Shown piece after piece: positions 7,535 to 15,083 of a stretch of 64,000 bases of DNA (its first letter is position 1; every line of letters starts with the position of its first letter). This stretch comes from Paraburkholderia sejongensis (lineage in GTDB: Bacteria; Pseudomonadota; Gammaproteobacteria; Burkholderiales; Burkholderiaceae), in assembly GCF_020880815.1 (NCBI RefSeq), contig NZ_JAJITD010000003.1, forward strand, positions 186,001 through 250,000. Reading direction: 5' to 3'. The translations under genes were made by a program, and so were the position numbers. The notes under the pieces are model-generated. The model searched no databases and was not told where the DNA came from. It saw only the letters and a program-made list of their open reading frames with translations.

Positions 7535-8754
7535 CGACGCCCGCCTGTCTTAACGCCTGTCTTAACGCCTGCCTTAGCGCCTGCCTCAACGTTTCGCCGT
7601 CCGCTGTTGCGCCAATCGTGCGCCGTCGCGCCGTGCCCGTCATGCCCGCATTGGCGCGCTGGTCTGCTTCGCTCGTTGCGATCGTCGCGGCCGCGCTTGC
7701 GGGCCCGCTGGACGCCCGCGCCGCGCAAACTGCGCAAGCCGCTTCGAGCGCGCCGCTCGACGTATCGATCGTCTATCTGGGCAATCCCGGCGATGCGGGC
7801 TGGACCTACGCGCACGAACGCGGCATCAGCGCCGCGCAGAAGGTGCTCGGCGGCGAGATGCAACTCAAGCGGATCGAAAACGTCCCCGAAAACGCCGATG
7901 CCGAACGCGTGTTCCGCGACCGCGCGGCGAAGGGCGACAAGGTCGTGATCGGCACCTCGTTCGGCTATATGGACGCGATGATGAAGGTCGCGCGCGACTA
8001 TCCGGACACCGTGTTCCTGCATTGTTCGGGCTACAAGAGCGCGCGCAATTTCGGCAACTTCAACGGCAAGGTCTACGAGTCGGCCTACCTGGCCGGCGTG
8101 CTCGCGGGTTACACGTCGAAGACGCATGTGCTGGGTTTCGTGGGTTCGGTGCCGATTCCTGAAGTCATCCGAAATATCGATGCGTTTGCGCTCGGCGCGC
8201 GGTCGGTGGCACCGCAGACCGTCGTGAAGGTCGTGTGGATCAGCAGCTGGTTCGACCCGGGCAAGGAACGCCAGGCCGCCGAAACGCTGATCGGCATGAA
8301 CGCCGACGTGCTGTTGCAGAACACCGATTCGACGGCGACGATGAGCGTGGCCGAAGCGCACCACGTTCATGCGTTCGGTTGGGACTCGGATATGAGCCAA
8401 TGGGGGCCTCACGCGCATCTGGGCTCGGTGGCCTACGACTGGAGCAAGTACTACGTGAAGGCGATCGAAGCGGTGCGCCAGGGCACGTGGACGAATCAGC
8501 CCGTGTACTGGGGCGTGAAGGAGGGCATCACCGATCTCGTGCACGTCAACGCGCAGGCTGCGCCGCCCGAGGCGCTGCGCACGCTGGCGGAGCGCCGCGC
8601 CGCGCTCGTGGCGGGCACGCTCGATCCGTTCGCCGGGCCGATCAAGGATCAGAAGGGCCAGACGCGCGTGGCGGCGGGCACGGCGCTGTCCGCGGCGGAC
8701 GCCAACCGGCTCGACTGGTTCGTCGACGGCGTGCAGGGCAGCCTCCCGCAGTGA
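7531..8754 (+). CDS. BMP/PnrA-family ABC transporter substrate-binding protein
   Basis: A 407-residue exported binding protein of the BMP (Bmp/PnrA/TmpC) family; characterised members bind purine nucleosides or related bases. The mature part starts near 'LDVSIVYLGNPGDAGWTYAHERG', with family signatures 'GTSFGYMDAMMKVA', 'YESAYLAGVLAG' and 'SDMSQWGP'. The N-terminus is odd: the sequence ACLN/ACLS is repeated four times before a normal-looking signal peptide that could start at Met38 (ATG 7642). The ATG at 7531 overlaps the previous stop (ATGA). No permease or ATPase gene is in the operon, so the membrane components must be elsewhere. It hints that the pathway substrate is nucleobase-like. Confidence 0.88.
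   Translation: MTTPACLNACLNACLSACLNVSPSAVAPIVRRRAVPVMPALARWSASLVAIVAAALAGPLDARAAQTAQAASSAPLDVSIVYLGNPGDAGWTYAHERGISAAQKVLGGEMQLKRIENVPENADAERVFRDRAAKGDKVVIGTSFGYMDAMMKVARDYPDTVFLHCSGYKSARNFGNFNGKVYESAYLAGVLAGYTSKTHVLGFVGSVPIPEVIRNIDAFALGARSVAPQTVVKVVWISSWFDPGKERQAAETLIGMNADVLLQNTDSTATMSVAEAHHVHAFGWDSDMSQWGPHAHLGSVAYDWSKYYVKAIEAVRQGTWTNQPVYWGVKEGITDLVHVNAQAAPPEALRTLAERRAALVAGTLDPFAGPIKDQKGQTRVAAGTALSAADANRLDWFVDGVQGSLPQ
7543..7590 (+). repeat. Four in-frame 12-bp repeats in the BMP leader
   Basis: Four contiguous 12-base units (GCC-TGT-CTT-AAC with minor variation) encode Ala-Cys-Leu-Asn three times and Ala-Cys-Leu-Ser once, immediately after the start of the binding-protein gene. The unit length keeps frame, so copy-number change would only lengthen or shorten the pre-signal extension. 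Confidence 0.85.
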
Positions 8755-8794
8755 GGTTGCGCGTGCAACGAAACAGGAACACGGAGACGCGCAG

Positions 8795-9718
8795 ATGCAA
8801 ACCAGGATTGAAGAGCCACGCGACGCAGCGCACGACGCGCTGATCTGGAACGACTGGCATCCCGTGGCCGCGCTCGACGGCATGCGCGCGGGGCGCACGC
8901 GGTTGCTGGGCGTCGAGTTGCACGTTGACCCTGGCGCCGGTTCGTCGAAGGGGCCACGCGTGACGCGGCTCGATCTCGGCACGCCGTGTCACGCGCGGGC
9001 GCGCCATGGCGTGCTATGGGCGTGCCTGGGCGAGCCGCGCGCGGATATCGTCGCGATTCCCGAAACCTCCGAGCCGGACCGTCGCCTGCTGCACGCCGGC
9101 GCGTTTCGCGTGCATGTGAGCGGTCTGCGCGCGGTCGAAAATTTTCTCGACATGGGCCATTTTCCGTTCGTGCATACCGGCTATCTGGGCGTCGAGCCGT
9201 ACACCGAGGTGGCGCCGTATCGCATCGAGCACGACGAGACGAACGACGAGCTGTATGCGCGCGATTGCCGCTTCTATCAGCCACGCGCGGCAATGACGGC
9301 CGATGCCGCGCTCGACGTGCAATACGTCTATCGCGTCGCGCGGCCGTATATCGCCGTGCTGTACAAGACGTGTCCGCCGCAGCCCGCGCGCTTCGATGTC
9401 ATCGCGCTGTTCGTGCAGCCTGTCGATGAAGAGTGGTGCGTCGCGCACACCGTGATGAGCTATCTCGACGACGCGAGCCCCGACGAAGCCCTGCGCGGCT
9501 TTCAGCAAACCATTTTTGCGCAGGACATCAAGATCCTCGTCAACCAGGTGCCAAAACGCCTGCCGCTGGCGGCGGGCAGCGAACATCCGGTATTGGCCGA
9601 TGCGATGTCGGTTGCGTATCGGCGCTGGCTGCGCGCTCGCGGCGTGACTTATGGAACGACTGCTGCCACGACTGCTGGCTCGACGGCGTCACCGGTGCAA
9701 GGAGCGCAGCATGGCTGA
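8795..9718 (+). CDS. Rieske-oxygenase catalytic subunit lacking its Rieske cluster
   Basis: A 307-residue ring-hydroxylase-type alpha subunit with an intact mononuclear iron site but no Rieske centre. The D-x2-H-x4-H motif is at D119, H122 and H127 ('ENFLDMGHFPFVH'); the third ligand is probably D244 in 'FAQDIKIL'. The N-terminal part keeps the flanks of a Rieske domain ('NDWHPVAAL' and 'RHGVLWACLGEP') but the segment that normally holds C-x-H and C-x2-H is missing. The enzyme cannot receive electrons internally and should need a partner; the next gene encodes one with the opposite losses. Its 3' end overlaps that gene by 8 bases. The substrate is unknown; N- or O-demethylation or hydroxylation is likely. 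Confidence 0.85.
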   Translation: MQTRIEEPRDAAHDALIWNDWHPVAALDGMRAGRTRLLGVELHVDPGAGSSKGPRVTRLDLGTPCHARARHGVLWACLGEPRADIVAIPETSEPDRRLLHAGAFRVHVSGLRAVENFLDMGHFPFVHTGYLGVEPYTEVAPYRIEHDETNDELYARDCRFYQPRAAMTADAALDVQYVYRVARPYIAVLYKTCPPQPARFDVIALFVQPVDEEWCVAHTVMSYLDDASPDEALRGFQQTIFAQDIKILVNQVPKRLPLAAGSEHPVLADAMSVAYRRWLRARGVTYGTTAATTAGSTASPVQGAQHG

Positions 9719-10898
9719 GCGCGGGCAGGAGGCGGCGCGCTGGTACGCGCTGTGCGCGGCGGGCGCGCTGGACAATGGCGCGATTCATCGCACCGAACTG
9801 CACGGCGAAGGCCTCGTCGTGTGGCGCGCCGACGACGGGCGCGTCAACGTGTGGGAAGATCGCTGCCCGCATCGCGGGGTGCGGCTTTCGCTTGGCCATC
9901 ATCGCGGCGATACGCTGCAATGCCAGTATCACGGCTGGCGGTTCGCGAGCGGCGACGGCGCGTGCCGCGCGGTGCCCGCGCATCCGAAAGCGAGTGCGCC
10001 GCCGATTCACGCAACGACGTGGCCCGCGATCGAGCGCTACGGTTTCGTGTGGACTTGCGAGAGCGCCGATCGCGCGGCAACGGCGGCGTTCCCGCCAATC
10101 GACGCGCTCGCCGCCGCGCAATCGCAAGACTGCGTGCCCTTGCGCACTACGACGATCGACGCCGATCTCGCGAGCGTGAGACACGCGTTGTCGGCCTATG
10201 TGTTGCCGCATGCCGATGCCGCGGAATGTGCCGTCTTCGAATGCGAATTCGGCACGCTCACGGTCGAGTCGCTCGACGGCGCGGCGAGTTCGGCGATCTT
10301 CGTGCTGCAACCGGCGCGGGCGGGCAAGACGCGCGTGCACGGCGTCGTGCCCGGCGAGTTCGACGCGGCGCAGCGGCTCGCGCTCCAGCGCACGCATCAG
10401 GCCCGGCTCAATGCAGTGCGCGATGCGCTCGAAGCGGCTGGCCACGTGCAGGCCGCCTCGCTGACGGAAGCGTTGACAGAAGCGTTGGCCGCTTCGTCCA
10501 CCGACGCGCCCGAGCCGAACCGTGCGGCACGCGCGCAGCCATTGCCCGTCGCCGTCGCGATGCCGCTCGTGCGGATGGACGCCGCACGGCGTGCGGTTTC
10601 ATCGGCCGTCGATGCATCGCGTGACGAAGGCGGCCCCTTCACCGTGCATCTCGCACGCAGTGGCGGCAGTGTCGACGTGCCCGCGAATATCAGCCTGCTC
10701 GACGCGCTGCGCGCGCACGGCGTCGAGGTGCCGACGTCCTGCGAGCAGGGCGTGTGCGGGACCTGTCTGACGCGCGTGCTCGACGGCGAACCGCTGCATC
10801 GCGACGCCTGGCTCGACGCGCGCGAACGCGCTGCCGGAGACTGCATGATGGTGTGCGTCTCGCGTGCACGCACGCCCACCCTGACGCTTGATCTGTGA
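9711..10898 (+). CDS. Rieske protein with decayed catalytic domain fused to a [2Fe-2S] ferredoxin
   Basis: A 395-residue fusion. Residues 10-115 form a Rieske [2Fe-2S] domain with C52-x-H54 ('CPHRG') and C71-x2-H74 ('CQYHGW'). Residues ~140-245 align by eye with the catalytic domain of the preceding protein, but the ligand positions read S155, H158, Y163 and L233 in place of D, H, H and D, so no iron site is expected. Residues ~308-395 are a plant-type ferredoxin ('CEQGVCGTC', C344/C349/C352, and C382). No flavin- or NAD-binding reductase domain is present. Start at ATG 9711 with AAGGAG upstream. Proposed role: electron relay and partner subunit for the preceding catalytic protein. Confidence 0.85.
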   Translation: MAERGQEAARWYALCAAGALDNGAIHRTELHGEGLVVWRADDGRVNVWEDRCPHRGVRLSLGHHRGDTLQCQYHGWRFASGDGACRAVPAHPKASAPPIHATTWPAIERYGFVWTCESADRAATAAFPPIDALAAAQSQDCVPLRTTTIDADLASVRHALSAYVLPHADAAECAVFECEFGTLTVESLDGAASSAIFVLQPARAGKTRVHGVVPGEFDAAQRLALQRTHQARLNAVRDALEAAGHVQAASLTEALTEALAASSTDAPEPNRAARAQPLPVAVAMPLVRMDAARRAVSSAVDASRDEGGPFTVHLARSGGSVDVPANISLLDALRAHGVEVPTSCEQGVCGTCLTRVLDGEPLHRDAWLDARERAAGDCMMVCVSRARTPTLTLDL

Positions 10899-10906
10899 GG
10901 CCAGCG

Positions 10907-11539
10907 ATGCTCAAACTCCACGACGACGAACTGTGCGGCGACAGCTACAAGGCGCGTCTGCTGATGGGCTTGCTCGGCCTGAACGCGGAGCGCATCCGCG
11001 TCGAGCGCTATCCGTCGCGCCAGCAGGACGCGCCCGCGTTTCGCGAGCTGAGCCCGCTTGGCGCGTTGCCGGTGTTGCAGGACGGCGCCACCACGCTCGC
11101 CGACGCGCACGCGATCCTCGTCTGGCTGGCGCAGCGCTACGACGCGAGCCGCACGTGGCTGCCACAACACGATGCGCACACGAACGCCGCAATACAGCGC
11201 TGGCTCGGCGTGGCGACGCGGCTTTCGCAGATCGTGTTCACGCGCCGCGAGCACGTGCTTCACGACGTGGGCGCGCCATTGCCACGCGCCGATCGCGAAG
11301 CGCGGCCCTTGTTGCGCCTGCTCGACGAGACCTGCTGGTTCAACGAGGCAATGGGCACGCCGTTTCTCTGTTCGACCCACGCGCCGACGATCGCCGATAT
11401 CGCGTGCTTCGCGCCTGTCGCGCTGCTCGACGAGGCGCAGATCGACACGATCGACTATCCGTCGCTCGCAACGTGGTGTACGCGCGTCAAGCGCCTGGAC
11501 GGCTTCGTGACAATGGCGGGCGTCTATGCGGCGAGATGA
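10907..11539 (+). CDS. Glutathione S-transferase-like protein
   Basis: A 210-residue GST-fold protein: an N-terminal thioredoxin-like domain (residues 1-80, with 'LGALPVLQDG' holding the conserved cis-Pro and 'LADAHAILVWLAQRY' as the gamma-Glu-binding segment), then the helical C-terminal domain. It starts 8 bases after the Rieske-ferredoxin gene and is the last gene of the operon. It could be a glutathione-dependent enzyme. By analogy with NdmE, the GST-like subunit required by the NdmC/NdmD N-demethylase, it could instead be a structural subunit of the split oxygenase. The analogy is an inference from gene order and domain content. Confidence 0.85.
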   Translation: MLKLHDDELCGDSYKARLLMGLLGLNAERIRVERYPSRQQDAPAFRELSPLGALPVLQDGATTLADAHAILVWLAQRYDASRTWLPQHDAHTNAAIQRWLGVATRLSQIVFTRREHVLHDVGAPLPRADREARPLLRLLDETCWFNEAMGTPFLCSTHAPTIADIACFAPVALLDEAQIDTIDYPSLATWCTRVKRLDGFVTMAGVYAAR

Positions 11540-11691
11540 AAGCCAAGGCCATGCAGCCGAGGCCGTTCTCCAAGATTGAGATGGACCGAAGAAATCAGGC
11601 AGGTCAGGTTTACACAGAACGCAAACTCATCCCGGGCCGCCCGTCGTACGCGACGGTCAACATCTTCGGGCCCTGCCGGTACGGCACGCGA

Positions 11692-11705
11692 TTGACCCAG
11701 ATCAA
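11692..11705. promoter_or_regulatory. FNR box TTGAC-CCAG-ATCAA
   Basis: Near-perfect match to the FNR/ANR consensus TTGAT-N4-ATCAA, 75 bases before the universal-stress-protein start at 11781 and in a 241-bp gap that otherwise shows nothing recognisable. An FNR gene lies 1.7 kb away, so low-oxygen activation is likely. Confidence 0.75.
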
Positions 11706-11780
11706 ATTGAATTGCGGATCGCGGTCGATGATTGATCTACGCGCCTACCCGCAGATCGCTCACCTTCCCGGAGATTCGCC

Positions 11781-12296
11781 ATGTACCAGAACATCCTCGT
11801 CGCGCTCGACGGCAGCAACGCGTCGAAAAGCGCACTGAAAGAAGCCGTCGGTCTTGCCGCCCTGACACGAGGCGTCGTCCACCCGGTCTATGTGGTGGAC
11901 AAGTCGCCGCTGTTTTCCTACGCCGGCTATTACGATCCGATCACGCTGATGGAAGCGCTGCGCAACGACGGGCACTCGGTGCTGGCGGAGGCGGAGCAGG
12001 CCTGCATGGTGGCGGACGTGCAATGCCGCGCCGAAATGACCGAGTCGAACAGCCTGTCCGACGACGTCGCCAGCGCGGTGCTGCGCCACGCGCAGCAGGT
12101 CGACGCGGATCTGATCGTGATGGGCACGCATGGGCGCCGCGGGATCCGGCGTCTGGTGATTGGCAGCGTCGCGGAACAGGTGCTGCGTTTCTCGCGTTGT
12201 CCGGTGTTGCTGATCCGCGAAGAGGGCGGGCAGGAACCCGATTTCGACGAGGACGCTAGCGCAACGCGTCGAGCGGAATCCGGATCGACATCCTGA
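11781..12296 (+). CDS. Universal stress protein (UspA family)
   Basis: A 171-residue single-domain Usp. The N-terminal strand 'MYQNILVALDGS' and the ATP-binding motif G-x2-G-x9-G-S ('GTHGRRGIRRLVIGS') are intact, so it belongs to the nucleotide-binding subgroup. A ~25-residue acidic and polar tail follows the domain. The start has 'CCCGGAGATT' upstream. It sits downstream of an FNR box and next to FNR, a sensor kinase and a second Usp, consistent with a role in surviving oxygen limitation. Its 3' end overlaps the convergent kinase gene by 41 bases. Confidence 0.92.
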   Translation: MYQNILVALDGSNASKSALKEAVGLAALTRGVVHPVYVVDKSPLFSYAGYYDPITLMEALRNDGHSVLAEAEQACMVADVQCRAEMTESNSLSDDVASAVLRHAQQVDADLIVMGTHGRRGIRRLVIGSVAEQVLRFSRCPVLLIREEGGQEPDFDEDASATRRAESGSTS

Positions 12297-13356
12297 AGCC
12301 TTGGCCGGGAGCACTCGAAAACGCGACGTTGCCGTGCAACTGCCTGACGCGTTCGCGAATGCCAAGCAGGCCGAACGATGGGCGCGCGGGCGGCTGGTCC
12401 AGCTCGACGCCGCCGCCGTTGTCCTCGATATCGAGCGCAAGGACCGCATCCGCGCATTTGAGGTCGACGCGCACGCGCGTTGCATTGGCGTGCCGCGCGA
12501 CATTGGTCAGCGCTTCCTGGACGATCCGGAACAGCGCGGTCGAAGCGAATTCGCCGAATCGCGGCTCGGCCGCTTCGAGGTGGACGCTCGCCCGCACGCC
12601 GTAGCGTTTCGTGAAGTCTTCGGCGAGCCACTCGAGCGCGGCAGCGAGCCCGAGGTCGTCGAGCAGCGGCGGCCGCAGATCGGCTGCGATCCGCCGCAGC
12701 GAACTCGCCATCGCGTCGAGCTGGATTTGCAGTTCATGCGCGTGGGACGCGAGCGGCCGGGTCGCCGGCCCGGCGTTCAGGTCCGCTTCGAGCAGCGCGA
12801 CGCTCATCTTCAGCGCGGTCAGCCGCTGGCCGAGATCGTCATGCAGTTCCTGGGCGACGCGTTTCTGCTCGCTTTCGCGGGCGATCTGCACCTGGGTGGA
12901 TACCATGTCCGCGCGTTCCAGTTCGGCAAGACGCATCCGCTCCGTGAGATCGCGCGTCACCTTGGCGAAACCGAGCAGGGCGCCGGACTCGTCGTGGACC
13001 GCGGAAATGACCACGTCGGCCCAGAAGCGCGAACCGTCGCGCCGCACGCGCCATCCTTCGTCCTCGAAGCGGCCGTCGGCGGCAGCGCCGGCGAGCGCGC
13101 GAGCGGGTTTGCCGGTGGCAATGTCTTCGGGGGTGTAAAAGGCGGAGAAATGCCGGCCGATGATTTCGTCGGACGTATAGCCCTTGATGCGCTGCGCGCC
13201 GGGGTTCCAGCTGGCCACGCGGCCGCCGACGTCGAGCATGAAGATCGCGTAGTCGTGAACCGCTTCGATCAACAGGAAATAGCGGTCCTCGACGGGGACG
13301 TCCGAGATCGACGCCGCACCGGCACCGCGTGCAGACCTGCCACCCGAATCACCCAT
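12256..13356 (-). CDS. PAS-domain sensor histidine kinase, NarX/UhpB (HisKA_3) type
   Basis: A 366-residue cytosolic kinase without membrane segments. A PAS domain covers about residues 25-140 ('SWNPGAQRIKGYTSDEIIGR' is its typical core), so signal sensing is intracellular, possibly heme/redox or small-molecule based. The HisKA_3 dimerisation and phosphoacceptor motif 'ELHDDLGQRLTALK' places the autophosphorylated His at 172. The C-terminal ATPase has 'NVARHANATRV', 'DNGGG' and 'GLLGIRERVRQL'. The matching NarL-type response regulator is two genes away (14436-15083), separated by FNR. A degenerate FNR-like sequence (TTGAGTTATATCAG, 13397-13410) lies upstream. Confidence 0.92.
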   Translation of the reverse strand: MGDSGGRSARGAGAASISDVPVEDRYFLLIEAVHDYAIFMLDVGGRVASWNPGAQRIKGYTSDEIIGRHFSAFYTPEDIATGKPARALAGAAADGRFEDEGWRVRRDGSRFWADVVISAVHDESGALLGFAKVTRDLTERMRLAELERADMVSTQVQIARESEQKRVAQELHDDLGQRLTALKMSVALLEADLNAGPATRPLASHAHELQIQLDAMASSLRRIAADLRPPLLDDLGLAAALEWLAEDFTKRYGVRASVHLEAAEPRFGEFASTALFRIVQEALTNVARHANATRVRVDLKCADAVLALDIEDNGGGVELDQPPARPSFGLLGIRERVRQLHGNVAFSSAPGQGFRMSIRIPLDALR

Positions 13357-13470
13357 CGCTCCTCCACGCGCTGCCGCGCGGCGCGTATCCGTGTGCTTGA
13401 GTTATATCAGGCGGGGCGGGGCTATTCCAGGTGCGGATCGACTCTGGCCGATATCGATGGCCTGCCGTGC

Positions 13471-14277
13471 TTACAACTGCGCGAGGCCGTCCGGGTCGAC
13501 GATGCGGATCGTTTTGCCATTCGTGTTCACGAGGTTTTCGCGCTGGAACTTCGAGAACATCCGGCTCACCGTTTCGAGCTTCATGCCCAGATAGCAGCCG
13601 ATTTCCTCGCGCGTCATGCGCAGATTGAATTCGGCGGACGAGAAGCCGCGCGCCTTCAGGCGCGTCGACAGATTCAGCAGAAACGTCGCGACGCGCTGTT
13701 CGGCGGTCATCGTGCCGAGCAGCATCATCTGGCTCGATTCGCGCACGATCTCGCCGCTCATCAGCCGATGAACGTGCTGCTGCAGCGGCTTCATCTCGCG
13801 GCAAACCGCTTCGAGCTGCGCGAACGGGATGATGCACACGACGCTGTCCTCGAGCGCAATCGCATCGCAGTTCTGCCTGCCCGCGCAGACGCCGTCGAGG
13901 CCCAGCGCATCGCCGGCGATCTGAAAACCGGTCACCTGTTCGCGGCCGTCGCGATGCATCAGCACGGTCTTGAACGAGCCCGAGCGCACCGCGTAGATGC
14001 TCTGAAAAGTGTCGCCCGTGCGATACAGCACGTCGCCGCGTTTGAGCGAGCGCGTCGAGCAGATCACGGCGTCCAGTTTCGCGAGTTGCTGCGCGGTCAG
14101 ATCGGGCGGCATGCAGAGCGCGCGCAGCGAGCAATCGGAGCAGCGCGGCGTGCGCGGCGTCGTCGGGAACTCGGTTTCGAGCGTGTGAAGCGGCGGCGCG
14201 GGTGCCGGGCGCGGCGCTCGATAGGCGGGTTCGCAGGTTTGTGCAAGTTGCATGATCTGCTCCGGTTGGCTACGCAT
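13471..14277 (-). CDS. fnr: FNR-type oxygen-sensing transcriptional regulator
   Basis: A 268-residue Crp/Fnr regulator with a complete [4Fe-4S] ligand set: C46, C49 and C55 ('CSDCSLRALC') and C148 ('DSVVCIIPF'). The spacing 3, 6 and 93 is identical to E. coli FNR (C20, C23, C29, C122), so oxygen-labile cluster sensing is expected. A cyclic-nucleotide-type beta barrel spans ~60-180, and the helix-turn-helix 'MTREEIGCYLGMKLETVSRMF' contains E-x3-R for recognition of TTGAT half-sites. Three FNR boxes lie within 3 kb on either side (11692, 16270, 16846). Start ATG 14277; an internal ATG eight codons later is possible. Confidence 0.93.
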   Translation of the reverse strand: MRSQPEQIMQLAQTCEPAYRAPRPAPAPPLHTLETEFPTTPRTPRCSDCSLRALCMPPDLTAQQLAKLDAVICSTRSLKRGDVLYRTGDTFQSIYAVRSGSFKTVLMHRDGREQVTGFQIAGDALGLDGVCAGRQNCDAIALEDSVVCIIPFAQLEAVCREMKPLQQHVHRLMSGEIVRESSQMMLLGTMTAEQRVATFLLNLSTRLKARGFSSAEFNLRMTREEIGCYLGMKLETVSRMFSKFQRENLVNTNGKTIRIVDPDGLAQL

Positions 14278-14435
14278 GATGCGCGCGCCGCGTCGGCTGA
14301 CGCGGCGGCGGTGGTGTCGGTGCCAACCAGTATCGGTCCCTGTATCTCAAAAATATATCGGCCAGGCTTTAAGTGGGACCAGGAATTCGGGTAGCGGCTG
14401 TAGGAATATTCCTAACGCGCGAGGAGCAGGGCCGA

Positions 14436-15083
14436 TTAGAGCTCGTTTTCGTCGTCGAACAGCTTGTGACGGATTGCGTAGCGCAGCAGCCCGTTCTCGT
14501 TGGGCATCTGCATTTTTTCGAGGATGCGGGTCTTGTGGGTGCTGATCGTCTTCACGCTGACGCTCAATTCTTTGGCGATTTCGGTGATGCTCTGACCGGC
14601 GACGATGCGCCGGAACACCTCGAATTCGCGATTGGACAGCCGCTGGTGCGGCAGCGCGTCGGCCGGCTCGTGCAGATTCTGCGCGAAGCGCTCGGCCATC
14701 GCGAGGCTCACGTAGACGCCGCCGCCGGCGATCTTCGCGACCGCGCCGACCAGTTCGGCGCTCGCGCTTTCCTTGGTCAGATAGCCGGATGCGCCCGCCT
14801 TGAACGCGCGCACCGCGTATTGCTGCTCCGCGTGCATCGTCAGCACGAGAATGCGCAGCGCGGGCTTCTCGTCCTTGATCTGCCGGATCAGTTCGAGACC
14901 GTTGCGGCCGGGCATCGACAGGTCGAGCACCAGCACCTGCGCGTCGGTCGCGCGGATCAGCGCGATCGTCGAAGCGCTGTCGGACGCTTCGCCGGCCACC
15001 TCGAAGCCGCTGGCTTTCTGCAGGATATGGCGCAGCCCTTCGCGCACGAGCGTGTGGTCGTCAGCCAGCAACACCTTGATCAT
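14436..15083 (-). CDS. NarL/FixJ-family response regulator
   Basis: A 215-residue regulator with an N-terminal receiver domain ('IKVLLADDHTLVREGL', phosphoacceptor D54 in 'VLVLDLSMPGRNG', conserved K in 'YLTKESASAEL') and a C-terminal LuxR-type helix-turn-helix ('LSNREFEVFRRIVAGQSITE', then 'ISTHKTRILEKM'). It starts inside the 3' end of a decayed kinase gene, its probable ancestral partner, so signalling now likely comes from the HisKA_3 kinase at 12256-13356. Orientation and spacing would allow cotranscription with the Usp gene upstream from the FNR box at 16270. Confidence 0.92.
   Translation of the reverse strand: MIKVLLADDHTLVREGLRHILQKASGFEVAGEASDSASTIALIRATDAQVLVLDLSMPGRNGLELIRQIKDEKPALRILVLTMHAEQQYAVRAFKAGASGYLTKESASAELVGAVAKIAGGGVYVSLAMAERFAQNLHEPADALPHQRLSNREFEVFRRIVAGQSITEIAKELSVSVKTISTHKTRILEKMQMPNENGLLRYAIRHKLFDDENEL

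Noticed and set aside
8795..10898. The two Rieske-type genes as one oxygenase gene broken by a frameshift
   Set aside because: Each protein contains remnants of both the Rieske and the catalytic domain scaffolds, so they are paralogues rather than two parts of one protein; the overlap has a proper ribosome site.
12301..14394. A very long open frame (697 codons) on the plus strand across the kinase and fnr genes
   Set aside because: It lies antisense to two clear genes with intact family motifs and has no family-like sequence; high GC commonly produces such shadow frames.
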